A stretch of 64,000 bases of DNA from Oscillatoriophycideae cyanobacterium NC_groundwater_1537_Pr4_S-0.65um_50_18 (GTDB lineage Bacteria > Cyanobacteriota > Cyanobacteriia > Elainellales > Elainellaceae): contig JACQYI010000054.1 in assembly GCA_016208305.1 (NCBI GenBank), forward strand, positions 124,001 through 188,000, in the 5' to 3' direction. The translations under genes were made by a program, and so were the position numbers. The notes under the pieces are model-generated. The model did not search any database. It was not told the DNA's origin and saw only the letters and a list, made by a program, of their open reading frames with translations. Below are positions 16,464 to 26,089 of the stretch, in pieces (positions within the stretch are counted from its first letter, which is position 1; every line of letters begins with the position of its first letter).

Positions 16464-17885
16464 GTGGTCAATAAGCTATGCATCAAAGATTTGCTGACGT
16501 TAGAAGCCTTTCAACATCTGCCGAGAGCACGACTGGAATGGGTGTGCGATCGGACTCAAGCTCTCAAGGTTCCGGCTGGAGAAGTGCTAGTGCAGGAAGG
16601 GGAAGCGCATGGCGATCGCGGGCTGTTTGTTTTGGTCAAAGGCCAAATGGCGATCACGCGCCGCAGTGAAGGGATGGAAATTCCGCTAGGACGGCATGAA
16701 GCCCCCGCTTTCTTTGGCGAAGTTCAGGTTCTCACAGACGATCCGATGGCGGTGACATTGCGCGCCCTCACGGACTGCTCTTTGCATGAAATTCAGGGAG
16801 AAGACTTTCTCGCTTTGCTGCACGAATGTCGAGAGTTTGAGCGCATCGTGTTTCGCACGGTCGAGCGGCGACTGCGGGGGCTGGAGTCGTTTATTCGCGG
16901 ACGGGAAAAAATGGCGGCTTTGGGTACGTTGGCAGCGGGTCTAGCCCATGAGCTAAATAACCCCGCTGCTGCCCTGGTGCGGGCACTGCGAGAAATGCCT
17001 GCCGCCATTTTGGAGCTGCAACGCATGAGCCTAGTCTATGGGCAACGTCAGCCTGCTCCAGAGCATACTCAGCATTGGTTGCAGGTACGGGATGATGGAT
17101 ATGACGCCATCCTCAATAGTCGAGTAGATGCTGTAACCTTGAGCGATCGCGAAGAGACACTGCTGAATTGGTTAGAGGACTACGGCGTAGACAAAGCCTG
17201 GAAACTGGCCGAACCTCTTGCGCTGGCGGGCGTTGAGCCTGAAGCTCTGGATCAACTCACGGAGCGTTGGCGCAATGACCCTACAGAACTGCGAGAAACA
17301 GGGCTGCACTGGCTGGCGCTCTCATTTGAAGTCATGGCCATGACTAAACATGGGCTACATGGGGCTGAACGAATTTCAGAATTGGTAAAAGCCATGAAGT
17401 CTTACTCTTACCTGGATCAAGGCATTCAGCAAGAGGTGGATATTCATCAGGGGCTAGAAGATACCTTGCGCTTGTTTGCCCACAAGCTCAGACAGGGCAT
17501 TCAAGTCGATCGCCACTACGATAAAAACTTGCCTAAGGTGCTTGCCTATGGCAGTGAATTGAACCAAGTGTGGACAAACTTGATTGACAATGCCATTGCT
17601 GCCATGAATGATCAAGGGCGACTTGAGATTACCACTCAATACAAGGGGGGTGCCATTCGCGTTGAAATTATCGATTCGGGGAGCGGTATTCCTCCTGAAA
17701 TTCAGTCCCGCATTTATGAGCCATTTTTTACCACAAAAGCGGTGGGTCAAGGCTCCGGGTTGGGATTAGAAACCGTGCGGCGGATTGTAGAAAATCGGCA
17801 TCAGGGTTCGATCTTGATGGACTCAAAGCCTGGAAGAACCTGTTTTGCAGTTTGCTTACCTCTGCCAAAGCGGCAGGCTCAATAA
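16464..17885 (+). CDS. Cyclic-nucleotide-binding-like sensor histidine kinase
   Basis: A 473-residue kinase with a GTG start, 4 bp after the flavoprotein gene. Residues about 10-125 form a cNMP-binding-like domain, but the phosphate-cassette Arg is replaced (FGEVQVLTDDPMAVT), so cyclic nucleotide may not bind. The HisKA segment has His162 in LAAGLAHELNNP. A divergent ~160-residue helical spacer follows, then the ATPase domain with NLIDNAIAAM (N box), IIDSGSGIP (G1), FFTTKAVGQGSGLGL (F and G2). No membrane segment is seen, so it is likely cytoplasmic. Its likely partner is the receiver domain of the upstream fusion protein. Confidence 0.9.
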   Translation: MVNKLCIKDLLTLEAFQHLPRARLEWVCDRTQALKVPAGEVLVQEGEAHGDRGLFVLVKGQMAITRRSEGMEIPLGRHEAPAFFGEVQVLTDDPMAVTLRALTDCSLHEIQGEDFLALLHECREFERIVFRTVERRLRGLESFIRGREKMAALGTLAAGLAHELNNPAAALVRALREMPAAILELQRMSLVYGQRQPAPEHTQHWLQVRDDGYDAILNSRVDAVTLSDREETLLNWLEDYGVDKAWKLAEPLALAGVEPEALDQLTERWRNDPTELRETGLHWLALSFEVMAMTKHGLHGAERISELVKAMKSYSYLDQGIQQEVDIHQGLEDTLRLFAHKLRQGIQVDRHYDKNLPKVLAYGSELNQVWTNLIDNAIAAMNDQGRLEITTQYKGGAIRVEIIDSGSGIPPEIQSRIYEPFFTTKAVGQGSGLGLETVRRIVENRHQGSILMDSKPGRTCFAVCLPLPKRQAQ

Positions 17886-17887
17886 CC

Positions 17888-17916
17888 CATATTTGGGGTC
17901 GGCGCGCCCAAATGTG
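17888..17916. terminator. Hairpin between convergent genes
   Basis: CATATTTGGG and CCCAAATGTG pair (one G-T) around a 9-base loop in the 40 bp gap between the kinase and the convergent AbrB-type gene. The placement suggests a shared bidirectional terminator, though no long T run follows. Confidence 0.4.
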
Positions 17917-17925
17917 CGGCCAAGA

Positions 17926-19041
17926 CTACCCGACCGATCGATCAAGTCGCCGCACCAAGGTAAACCAGATGGGAATGGCGCAGTTGATGGCGATCAGTCG
18001 AATAACCTGGCCTGCGGTGACAAGCTCAACATGATGGTTGAGGGTTAGCGCCACCAAGACCAGCTCGGCAGCTCCACCAGGAGCCGCTACGAGGACACAA
18101 GTCAGCCAATCCCATCCTGTGACTTGCATGATCAAAAACGCGATCGCAAATCCTGCAATCAGCGTTAAAACGACAGAAGCTAAGGCATATCCAACGGTTC
18201 GCCGTCCTAGCCCTGGCTTTTTCCCCCAATATTCCCCGATCGAAATACCTAGTAAAATCTGTCCGAGAACATTGAAGACAACGGGTAATTGAAAATCAGT
18301 TGAGGTCAGCGCTAGTCCTTGAACCAGTGGGTTAAAGACAACGCCTACTACAAGCGCTCCAAAGTAAGGCGCGGCCATCACATTTAGCCGCTCTGCAATG
18401 TAAACCCCCAACCCCGTTAGCAAAGCAACCAGTAAGAGCAGCCCCACTGAAGCGGGGGTGAGCGCAAAGGTATTGACAGGGCTGCTTAAACCTGACATTT
18501 GGGTTGAAACCCTGGCCACAAAAGGAATAAGCAATATCACCGAGGTGTACCGAATAAGCTGCACCAAGGAAACTAAGGCCACATTTCTGCCGTAATCTGC
18601 TGCAATAGTGGCGACCAAAACCAGGTTTCCAGGAATTGTTGCGAGCAGTGCAGTCAACAAGTTAACTCCACTCATCTGAGCGTACAGGTATCCGATCGCA
18701 GTACAGCTCGCCAACAACAGAAAACTCGTTGCGATGAATATGGGAATGTAACTGAGTACGTCCACTAGGCTGCTGGACTCAATCGAAAAGCCGATCGCTA
18801 AACCCACCAGCGCAAGTCCGATTTGCCTAATCAGTCGATTGGGAGGCGGAGTCGAGGCATGAACCTTGCGGTATCTGTAGAGAACAACTGCTCCAGCAAT
18901 CAATCCACTGAGTAACCAATGAATTGAGCCAACCACCAATCTAAGAACCAAATCTAGGGGGATGGCTACTAGAATGTCTAACGCCAGAATGACGAGTTGC
19001 TGTCTAGAGAACAGTTTGACTTCCAGTAACTTCTGAATCAT
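17926..19041 (-). CDS. AbrB-family (COG3180) membrane protein
   Basis: The 371-residue protein is almost entirely hydrophobic, with about ten membrane segments arranged as two similar halves (GNLVLVATIAADYG in the first, APGGAAELVLVAL in the second), as in the PF05145 family, loosely annotated as AbrB or ammonia monooxygenase regulators. These are probably small-molecule transporters or membrane regulators rather than DNA-binding proteins. The PGGAAELVLVALTLNHHVELV segment contains conserved His and Glu residues of the family. No neighbour points to a substrate. Confidence 0.8.
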   Translation of the reverse strand: MIQKLLEVKLFSRQQLVILALDILVAIPLDLVLRLVVGSIHWLLSGLIAGAVVLYRYRKVHASTPPPNRLIRQIGLALVGLAIGFSIESSSLVDVLSYIPIFIATSFLLLASCTAIGYLYAQMSGVNLLTALLATIPGNLVLVATIAADYGRNVALVSLVQLIRYTSVILLIPFVARVSTQMSGLSSPVNTFALTPASVGLLLLVALLTGLGVYIAERLNVMAAPYFGALVVGVVFNPLVQGLALTSTDFQLPVVFNVLGQILLGISIGEYWGKKPGLGRRTVGYALASVVLTLIAGFAIAFLIMQVTGWDWLTCVLVAAPGGAAELVLVALTLNHHVELVTAGQVIRLIAINCAIPIWFTLVRRLDRSVG

Positions 19042-19693
19042 CTCATCCTGATTAATAACGATGCATCCTACCCCATTACATGAGGTTTTCCGAACTCAAA
19101 CCACATCCCAAAAACTCTCTGTAGGCTATACGACAAATTAGCCCGTCGAGTGTTATTCAGTGCACAAATTTCCAGCCACTAGCCAGAGGTTTGAGCAGTC
19201 AATCAATCCCGGCTCAACCTAACTCTGGCTCGTCAAAACTGTAACTTGATGCTGCAATTCGCCCTAAGTTTCTTGACGTTGGATGCCCCAAAGAGTATCA
19301 CAGAGACTTGACAACTTCTAAAAAGCTTAGAGCAATCAAGCGCTCAACCCCAAGATAGTAGCATCCAAAAATTGCAACACCAAAAATTCTTAATTATTTC
19401 CAGTACCAATTAATATTTCTGTAAACCCAACATTTGATACTGAAATATTACGAAATCATTGCGGATCGTACTGAAGTAGTAGCTAAAACTAGAAACGAAA
19501 TATATTCAAACTTAGATCTTGATACAGTCTTGAAGCGGTAAAGTCCAGTATACGAAGCCGTTCCATTCAAGATTCGGTTCGCCATGAACTTTGACATTTA
19601 ATTCCTGTCTTGCTAAGAATTAAGGGTGTACCTGTGTTGACAATTCTCTGGCAACACTTTAGTAAGTTCAAATAGTCTTAAATGGGGTCAACT
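19042..19693. other. Divergent intergenic region, no feature seen
   Basis: About 650 bp between the AbrB-type gene and the cupin gene. It is AT-rich from 19370 onward. It must contain two promoters. I see no gene, repeat or clear structured RNA in it. Confidence 0.4.
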
Positions 19694-20134
19694 ATGGCAA
19701 ATGTCTTGGTAAAGAACGCTATCACCGTAATTGGTAAATCTCAGTTAACGGCTGAATATGCTGAAGGTCTCAAGCGAACTATTGCCGTTTCCCAGCAGAC
19801 AACAGGACAGAGTCAAATCTACATGTGCAAGGTTGTCATCCCTCCTCATCAAGCAGAGACAGCCGTTCCCCATGCCCACATCGGCACAGAAACAGCAATT
19901 TACATTGAAAAAGGAGAAGTTGTTGTATTCTTTGGCGATGCGCTTGAAGAAGTGGTTGTTGTGCTAGAGGGTGAGTACTTGCATATCCCTCCTGGGGTGG
20001 TTCATTATCCCATCAACCGGAGAGATGAAGAGATGATTGCGATCGTTACCCGAACGCCAGGTTTGACCACGCAACTGACCCGCACGTATCCTGATGTCGT
20101 TCTACCTAGTTCTGCGGCAATCGCAGCAGCTTAG
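19694..20134 (+). CDS. Single-domain cupin protein
   Basis: A 146-residue cupin. Metal-binding motif 1 reads PHAHIGTETAIYIEKGEVVVFFG (two His and one Glu) and motif 2 reads YLHIPPGVVHYPIN. The start at 19694 is chosen because GGGG lies 6 bases upstream, formed by the codons after a nearer upstream ATG (19682) that lacks a ribosome site. Single cupins include isomerases, dioxygenases and ligand-binding proteins, so the reaction cannot be named. Confidence 0.8.
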   Translation: MANVLVKNAITVIGKSQLTAEYAEGLKRTIAVSQQTTGQSQIYMCKVVIPPHQAETAVPHAHIGTETAIYIEKGEVVVFFGDALEEVVVVLEGEYLHIPPGVVHYPINRRDEEMIAIVTRTPGLTTQLTRTYPDVVLPSSAAIAAA

Positions 20135-20200
20135 TGGTATCAATTAGCATCAGCACAGAGCTAAACTTTTTAACTCTTTAATCCTTCTACAAATTTCAAG

Positions 20201-20297
20201 CTGAGTCTTCTGTCGTGTTCTGTATGATGGAAGGCTCAGTTTTAGTGGAGAGTCGGTATTCACTCAGGCATGCCGTCTGAGAGAATCGGCTTTTTTT
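20201..20297 (+). ncRNA. Candidate structured RNA or leader ending in an intrinsic terminator
   Basis: Two hairpins lie in tandem. CTGAGTCTT (20201-20209) pairs with AAGGCTCAG (20231-20239). AGTCGGTATT (20251-20260) pairs with the segment ending AATCGGCT, with an inner CTCAG/CTGAG stem. Seven T residues (20291-20297) follow at once. The second hairpin is a good Rho-independent terminator, either for the cupin gene 117 bp upstream or for a separate small RNA. No match to a named RNA family is recognised. Confidence 0.45.
20251..20297 (+). terminator. Intrinsic terminator
   Basis: A GC-containing stem with one-base irregularities is followed directly by TTTTTTT. It lies downstream of the cupin gene in the same orientation. 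Confidence 0.65.
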
Positions 20298-20613
20298 ACG
20301 GCTAAAGATTTCGATCGACTAGAGCGCCATTATTTTCCCTGAAAATCAGACTCCTCTTGGGGTGTAGATATGTTGATAAAGTCCGTATAGCTACACAGTA
20401 GGAGTAGCTATCGAAACACCATGAGATTAAGGAAATGCTGATTTAGGCTGCCTGAGTCCTATGGATTTAGGGGTATAAGGGCTTAATAAAGATTTGGTGA
20501 AATGTCTTATTGATACCAAGTCAGCGAATAGAATGGGCGGTTGATATCGCAATAATTAATCTTCTCACCTCAGGTTGCCTACCGCTCGACCTATAGCTTT
20601 TGAGTATACAAAT

Positions 20614-23571
20614 ATGACTCGACGGTCTGCGGATTCTGTGAATTTCCCTGGGCGGGTAGTCCCGCTAAGCTCAAATGATTCGGCTCCAACTCCTCTAGTT
20701 GTTTTACCCAATGAGCAACCCAAATCAGGGTTGGGAGTCAAGACAAAAGCTACTGTTTTGGCTGTTTTAATCGGCACAATACCCGTTTTGGTTGTGGGAG
20801 GACTTGCTACCTATTTTGCGAGTCAAACCATCTCTCGACAGACGCTATCTCGGCAGCAAAATATTGCTATAGAAGTTAGCCTCCAGATGGGTGCTTTTGT
20901 AGAGAAACGCCTCAATGATGTAGAGACGATCGCCAGCAACCCCATCATCTCAGATCCTAGGGTTCGGTCTAACACAGCTTCAAGAGAAATCATCGCCTAC
21001 CTTGATGGGTATCTCAAGCGAGATCCCTCCTATTCCGCTATTGCTGCTGCCACACCGGAGGGCGCTTTCGGCTTCTTGGGTGATGAGCGTATTCCTCTGC
21101 GCAACACAGGCGCTGACTATCCCTCAGAAGTCGATGCGCCCGGAGCTAGACCTTTAGTGGAACGCAAACTTCCCTATTTCTTAGCGGCAAGAGATACCCT
21201 ACAGCCTGCGGTTTCTCCTCTCCGAATCTCTACGACTGCCGGACAATCTGGATTTTATATTGCAGCGCCCTCGATCAACCCCAGTACTAAACAGCTCAGC
21301 TACGTTATTTTTTCTCGAACTTTTATCCCCGAAATTGCCAAATTAATCAATCGACAAATTTCCCAACTCGTTGACTCCCAGGAAAATAGCACGATTGGTT
21401 TCCGGCTGGTGGATCATGGGACAGCGTACTTTGAGCAAACGAAGAAAGGGGAAGAAGAAATTCCTTCGACGCGAATTCAAATTAGCGAGAACTCTGTCAA
21501 GATTGACAATAAGCTGTTTGAGCCTGGCGGTACCATTACTGCAAAACAGAACCGTGTATTTGTCTCTAATGGTGGAGACAGCGACCTCAACTCTGAGCTG
21601 GACGCTCTGTTTCCCAGCTATCAGGATTTACGTAATACAGGTAAACCCACAACCCTGATCAGCAAAGACTCTAACGGCGATACCTATGTGTTGGCCTATG
21701 CGCCCATTCCAAAAATTAGAAACTTGCCTGTTAATTGGGGTGTGCTAATTTATCAGCCCGCTTCTGTCGCCTTTGCGCCTGAGCGTACCCTGACTTTAAC
21801 GCTATTGTTGGGCACCGCCATTGCAGCCGCAGTTGTCGGATCGATCGCAGCCACGATCGCCAATCGGGTAACTCGACCCATTGTGGCAGCAACAGATGCC
21901 GTCGTCAAAATCGGACAAGGCGACTTGGGTACTCGTCTAGATATCCAAGGTCAAGACGAAATCGCCAGCCTGGGATACAACATCAACAGCATGGCGGATC
22001 AGCTTCAGAAATTCTTAGAAGCACAAGTTTTAGAAGCAGAGCGAGAACGTCTCTTGGTTGCAGCCCGCGGCAATGGCGCAATTCGCCTATCAGACTTGCA
22101 GGAAATCTTTAAGCGATCGGTTCGAGATACTCGCGTGTTGTTTAAGCTCGATCGCGTTTCTATTTATCAAATTAATGGTGGATCAACCGGAGAAGTGATT
22201 GCAGAAGCCATCGGCAGCGGATTGCCTAGTGCCTTTCAGCAACAGCTCCGCGATGATTGCATCCCGCCTGAACTCTACAAAGCCTATCAACAGGGACGGG
22301 TTGTTGCGATCGATCACGTTGCTAAAGCGACGCTGCACCCAGAACATTTGAAGTTACTGGAACGCCTATCGGTTAAAGCCAGCCTGATTGTTCCAATTTT
22401 AGGCGCAGGGCAGCTTTTTGGATTACTCATTGCCCATGATTGCTCAAATTCTCACCTGTGGCAGGAGACTGAAATTAATTTCATGAGACGTTTGGGTACT
22501 GAACTGGGACTGGCTACATTTTGGGCAACCTTGCTGGATGAAACCGAAAAACTGGCAGAAGAACAGCGCCAACTCAAAGAGAGCCTGCAAAAACGCGCGA
22601 TGGAGCTGCTGCAAGAAGTCGAACCCATTAGCCAAGGTGATTTGACCACGCGGGCAAGAGTAACAGATGATGAAATTGGCACGATCGCAGATTCTTACAA
22701 TTCAACAGTAGACAGCCTACGAAAAATTATTTTCCAAGTCCAAAGCGCAGCCAATCAAGTTGTAGATACGGCTAGCACCAGCGAAGTCCTAGTGCAGAAA
22801 CTGTCGGCTGAAGCTTTGAAGCAGGCTGAGGAAATTTCCGTCGCTCTTGATGTTGTTCAAGAATTAGACGGAGCTGTGCAAGCCGTGGCTGTCAACGCTG
22901 AGCAAGCTGAGCAGGCTGTGCAACTCGCCGCTAACACAGTGGCCAAGGGGGATGCCGTCATGAACCGTACCGTAGAAGGAATTCAGGCCGTTCAGGCCAC
23001 CGTGACTGAGACTGCGAAAAAAGTGAAGCTTTTGGGAGAATCCTCCGAGCAAATTTCTGCGATCGTCGATCTGATTACGACCTTCGCTTCGCAAACTAAT
23101 TTGTTGGCTTTCAACGCAACGATTGAGGCATCACGGGCGGGTGAGGCAGGTCGTGGCTTTGCAGCGATCGCCAGCGAAGTGCAGGAGCTAGCCCGACAGT
23201 CTAAAGAGGCGTTGGAAGAAATTAACAAGGTGGTGGATAGTATTCAAATCGCGACTCAAGAAGTTGTCCAAGAGATCGAGGCTGGCATTACTCAGGCAGC
23301 AACTGGAACGAGCCTCGTGAAGGAAACCCGCCAGAGCTTGAACAAGATTACGGAAGTTAGCGTTCAAATTGGTGGCTTGGTGGAAGCCATTGCCCGCGCA
23401 ACAGTGGTGCAGTCTCAAGCTTCAGCCACCGTCACCCAGACGATGATAGATGTGGCAGCGATCGCCAATCAAACTTCAACAGAGGCAGATCAGGCTTCAT
23501 CTTCGTTTGAACAGTTGCGAGAGGTTGCTCAAGTTCTACAGCAGGGGGTAGGTCGATTTAAGCTTGAGTAG
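20614..23571 (+). CDS. Large chemoreceptor: Cache-HAMP-GAF-HAMP-methyl-accepting domain
   Basis: A 985-residue transducer. There is a membrane segment near 37-60, a large periplasmic double-Cache-like region (to about 385), a second membrane segment ([20 protein letters not shown]), HAMP ([14 protein letters not shown]), a GAF domain (about 495-650), a second HAMP-like region and a methyl-accepting signalling domain with the hairpin tip [20 protein letters not shown]. This resembles the PixJ/PilJ-type taxis receptors that control type IV pilus motility in cyanobacteria. The GAF domain has the cyanobacteriochrome-like layout, but the expected bilin-binding Cys-His reads PEH ([12 protein letters not shown]), so it probably holds no bilin. 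No che/pil genes are adjacent. An upstream TTG start (20575) is less likely. Confidence 0.9.
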   Translation: MTRRSADSVNFPGRVVPLSSNDSAPTPLVVLPNEQPKSGLGVKTKATVLAVLIGTIPVLVVGGLATYFASQTISRQTLSRQQNIAIEVSLQMGAFVEKRLNDVETIASNPIISDPRVRSNTASREIIAYLDGYLKRDPSYSAIAAATPEGAFGFLGDERIPLRNTGADYPSEVDAPGARPLVERKLPYFLAARDTLQPAVSPLRISTTAGQSGFYIAAPSINPSTKQLSYVIFSRTFIPEIAKLINRQISQLVDSQENSTIGFRLVDHGTAYFEQTKKGEEEIPSTRIQISENSVKIDNKLFEPGGTITAKQNRVFVSNGGDSDLNSELDALFPSYQDLRNTGKPTTLISKDSNGDTYVLAYAPIPKIRNLPVNWGVLIYQPASVAFAPERTLTLTLLLGTAIAAAVVGSIAATIANRVTRPIVAATDAVVKIGQGDLGTRLDIQGQDEIASLGYNINSMADQLQKFLEAQVLEAERERLLVAARGNGAIRLSDLQEIFKRSVRDTRVLFKLDRVSIYQINGGSTGEVIAEAIGSGLPSAFQQQLRDDCIPPELYKAYQQGRVVAIDHVAKATLHPEHLKLLERLSVKASLIVPILGAGQLFGLLIAHDCSNSHLWQETEINFMRRLGTELGLATFWATLLDETEKLAEEQRQLKESLQKRAMELLQEVEPISQGDLTTRARVTDDEIGTIADSYNSTVDSLRKIIFQVQSAANQVVDTASTSEVLVQKLSAEALKQAEEISVALDVVQELDGAVQAVAVNAEQAEQAVQLAANTVAKGDAVMNRTVEGIQAVQATVTETAKKVKLLGESSEQISAIVDLITTFASQTNLLAFNATIEASRAGEAGRGFAAIASEVQELARQSKEALEEINKVVDSIQIATQEVVQEIEAGITQAATGTSLVKETRQSLNKITEVSVQIGGLVEAIARATVVQSQASATVTQTMIDVAAIANQTSTEADQASSSFEQLREVAQVLQQGVGRFKLE

Positions 23572-23663
23572 TTTTGTTGGATTGAAGAATCCCAGTCTCT
23601 TTAATTGAGTAGAAGGCGAGCTATATCAAATCTGGCTAAATGACCGTAAGCACCAGTTCATAG

Positions 23664-23694
23664 TTTTGGTGCGGCGCGAAGCGCTGCACCAAAA
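23664..23694. repeat. Palindrome with GCGC-GAA-GCGC centre
   Basis: TTTTGGTGCGGCGC-GAA-GCGCTGCACCAAAA forms a 14 bp stem (one G-T pair) with a GAA loop. The T run is on the 5' arm and the A run on the 3' arm, the reverse of what a terminator for the chemoreceptor gene needs. Confidence 0.65.
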
Positions 23695-23811
23695 TTACCC
23701 TATGGGTATTGTGGGAAATCAAACGAATTTGATAATCAGCGCTACAGCCCAACAGCCTCACCCAAGTGCTTGTCCTCACCTGAGCCTATAGCTACGATTC
23801 CAATCTGTAAT

Positions 23812-24591
23812 CTAGAGACTGGTAATCATTACAGGCGTGCCCTCATGTTGCTGCGGTGCTGCGGCATCTTCTACTGTGATGGCGACCCTTGAAACCAACT
23901 CTTTAGACTGGTATACGACCGGAACAGCGATCGATTGGGAAATACTCCCCTCAGCATCGACATTAAGTACCTTCGTCAAAATGGCTTCCTTCTGATCTGT
24001 TGTAAAAGGTGCCCCTTGCTTAAGCACTGTCCACAGCACATAGACCTTTCCAGGAGGCAACGGGGGGAGATTCCGGATCGTTAGGTTGGCCTTCAATGTG
24101 TTGGGGTTGACAACAACCGTTGCCGAAGCCCGATCAAGGGCTGCTGTTCTCTCCAGCACGTAGGTTAACGAGCCTGAAGTGGGCATGGGCTGTGGCTGAG
24201 ATTCTGCTGCCTGGAGAGCCTGCCGAAGCTGATAATTATTGATGCCCAAAGCGACAATGAGGACAGCTGCCGCTACCCCCATAGCTCTGCCCCAAGGAAA
24301 GAGCCTAGCCTTCTGAGCGGCGCGTGGACGGTGCTGGCTGGTTGCGTCTTGAGTTGCAACTTGAGCCGCCATAATGGCCGAACGCAAATGCGAAGGAGGC
24401 TTCACCTCAGGCGAAGCATAAGATAGCTCCAGCGCTTGCTGCATCTGTGCGACTTCTGCGGCGATCGCCGGATCAGCAGTTAAAATCTGCTCAAATTCTG
24501 TTGCCTCGTTCGGATCAAGATCGCCCAAGACATAGCCTGCGATCATGAGCTGTAGATGTTCTGAAATTTCTGAAGGTATCGACCTAGCCAT
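23812..24591 (-). CDS. RskA-type membrane anti-sigma factor
   Basis: A 259-residue anti-sigma factor: an N-terminal sigma-binding helical region (about 1-75; HLQLMIAGYVLGDLDPNEATEFEQIL) without the zinc-binding HxxxCxxC motif, one membrane segment (about 103-120; GVAAAVLIVALGI) and an extracytoplasmic RskA-like domain (about 140-259; LPPGKVYVLWTVLKQG). It starts 8 bp after the sigma factor gene. Family knowledge says such proteins hold an ECF sigma factor until regulated proteolysis frees it. Confidence 0.92.
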   Translation of the reverse strand: MARSIPSEISEHLQLMIAGYVLGDLDPNEATEFEQILTADPAIAAEVAQMQQALELSYASPEVKPPSHLRSAIMAAQVATQDATSQHRPRAAQKARLFPWGRAMGVAAAVLIVALGINNYQLRQALQAAESQPQPMPTSGSLTYVLERTAALDRASATVVVNPNTLKANLTIRNLPPLPPGKVYVLWTVLKQGAPFTTDQKEAILTKVLNVDAEGSISQSIAVPVVYQSKELVSRVAITVEDAAAPQQHEGTPVMITSL

Positions 24592-24599
24592 AACTGCGA

Positions 24600-25187
24600 C
24601 TATCCCATGTAAGTTGTGAGAGTTTGACGCAATCTGAGAAGCCCTCGCCTTGCTCTGGCCTTAACGGTTCCCAAAGGAATTTCCAGTTGCTTAGCAATTT
24701 CTGATTGACTAAAGCCATCGTAATAAGACATTTTAAGAATTTGCTGTTGGCTATCTGACAATTGCGCGAGGGCTGTCCGGACTTCTTCAGAGCGCTCATC
24801 CTGAAATACGTATTCAAGGGGGGTATTGGAGCTTATTTCTTCGGGGCTATCTGATTTCCATCGCCCTAACGAGGCCAGAGCCGTCTTGCGCGATCGCACC
24901 CGATCGATCGCCCGCGACCGGGTCAAGATGGCCAGGAATGTTCTGAGGGAACCTCGGTGGGGTTGGTAAGAGGAAGAATGGGCAAGATTGAGAAAAATGT
25001 CTTGGGTTAAGTCCTCGGCCTCTTGAGGGCTGCCTAAAACCTTAAGCGCTATCCCGTAGACTAAACCAGCGTGGCGATCGTAAAGAACGCCAAGAGCCTC
25101 TGCATGGCCTGATTTCAGGGACAGGTAGAGTTCTACATCTGTCTGGCTTGAGGAGTCTTCTGTGCTTCCAGATTGCTCAGAATGCAT
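24600..25187 (-). CDS. ECF sigma factor
   Basis: A 195-residue ECF-type sigma-70 factor with region 2 (ALGVLYDRHAGLVYGIALKVLGSPQEAEDLTQDIFLNL, quoted here only as AEDLTQDIFLNL for the core) and region 4 helix-turn-helix (LKMSYYDGFSQSEIAKQLEI and GTVKARARRGLLRLR). It is followed at 8 bp by its probable anti-sigma partner, which is the standard operon order. Targets are unknown. Such pairs often respond to envelope or oxidative stress. Confidence 0.94.
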   Translation of the reverse strand: MHSEQSGSTEDSSSQTDVELYLSLKSGHAEALGVLYDRHAGLVYGIALKVLGSPQEAEDLTQDIFLNLAHSSSYQPHRGSLRTFLAILTRSRAIDRVRSRKTALASLGRWKSDSPEEISSNTPLEYVFQDERSEEVRTALAQLSDSQQQILKMSYYDGFSQSEIAKQLEIPLGTVKARARRGLLRLRQTLTTYMG

Positions 25188-26089
25188 GACGCATAGTAAA
25201 AGGGTGTGCTGGTATTGCCGATCGATGAGATCGGGTTACAAATACCTACAGTCTACCTCACGGTACTAAGGCGATTGGGTGCAGATAGCGGATAGGGTCA
25301 CGCCTTCGCAGGAAAGACTTTTGGGAAGAGGGCGGCAGAGCTTGAGTTTCAAGGTAGAGCCTTTCTGACCTTCGCAGGAGAGACTTTGGGGAAGCAGGCG
25401 GCGGAGCTTGAGTTTTAAAGGAGAGCATTTACTGAGCTACGTAAGGATACTGAGTCAAAGTGTTTGATTGCTTTGACTAACCCTAGTACGGCTGAAACAG
25501 CCGCTCAGACGCATTTAGGTAGAAATCAGGATTGATTTGAGCAAGGTTTGCTACCCACAGCAGCTTAAGGCAGAATTCAAATCTGTCTCCGAACGAATTT
25601 AATCATATGTGCTAAACAGGTTAAAAATCGATGAAGGAAACATCTATCTAATGACGTATTTTTTACAGCAATACATAATAAGCCATGACCCAATCAATAG
25701 ATTCTTAGGTATCAAGCTAGTATGTTGAGTCGCATCATGTTGGAACACATAAAGATTTTCTGAAGTAAGCCTTTTTATCCTGGCTCTTTCGTTGAGACTG
25801 TAGAACATTTTGTGCAAATTTTGTGCAAAATGCGTGCATTGATTCTTAACCACAGCTTGCAACCTGCAATTTTGACTGTAAGAGGGCCAAGATCAACAAG
25901 ATGGCAAAGGGTGACAAGATTCATTGATACGTGAACAAAGCTCTTAAAGCAGCATCAGAGGCTTTCGTTTTCTCCATTAAGAATTGCATGAGTTACTAAA
26001 CGTTTAGAGTTTAGGGCTTCATTCTTCCTAACCATTCAAGCCGCGTTGCAGCGTGCTCAATTTCACATTACTAAGGAAATAATTTCACT
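25188..26089. other. 900 bp gene-free region with tandem duplication
   Basis: Upstream of both the sigma factor gene (minus) and the dehydrase gene (plus). It holds an imperfect 66 bp tandem duplication at 25303-25435. A 72-codon minus-strand frame at 25644-25862 has no recognisable features and is not called. Around 25810 the short word TTTTGTGCAAA is repeated directly (TTTTGTGCAAATTTTGTGCAAA). Confidence 0.5.
25303..25435 (+). repeat. 66 bp imperfect tandem duplication
   Basis: Copy 1 (25303-25368) and copy 2 (25369-25435) both begin CCTTCGCAGGA, share GGCGG(C)AGAGCTTGAGTTT-type blocks and end at a shared CTGA. They differ by scattered substitutions and small indels, so the duplication is not recent. 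Both lie near the sigma factor start and could contain a duplicated regulatory site. Confidence 0.7.

Larger units (their letters stand above)
20135..20613. other. Intergenic region with candidate structured RNA
   Basis: About 480 bp between the cupin and chemoreceptor genes. The first part holds two consecutive hairpins and a T run (20201-20297). The rest (20300-20613) probably contains the chemoreceptor promoter, and I see no other feature in it. Confidence 0.45.

Noticed and set aside
25644-25862. 72-codon minus-strand ORF
   Set aside because: AT-rich, no homology recognised, no ribosome site seen, and it contains short direct repeats.
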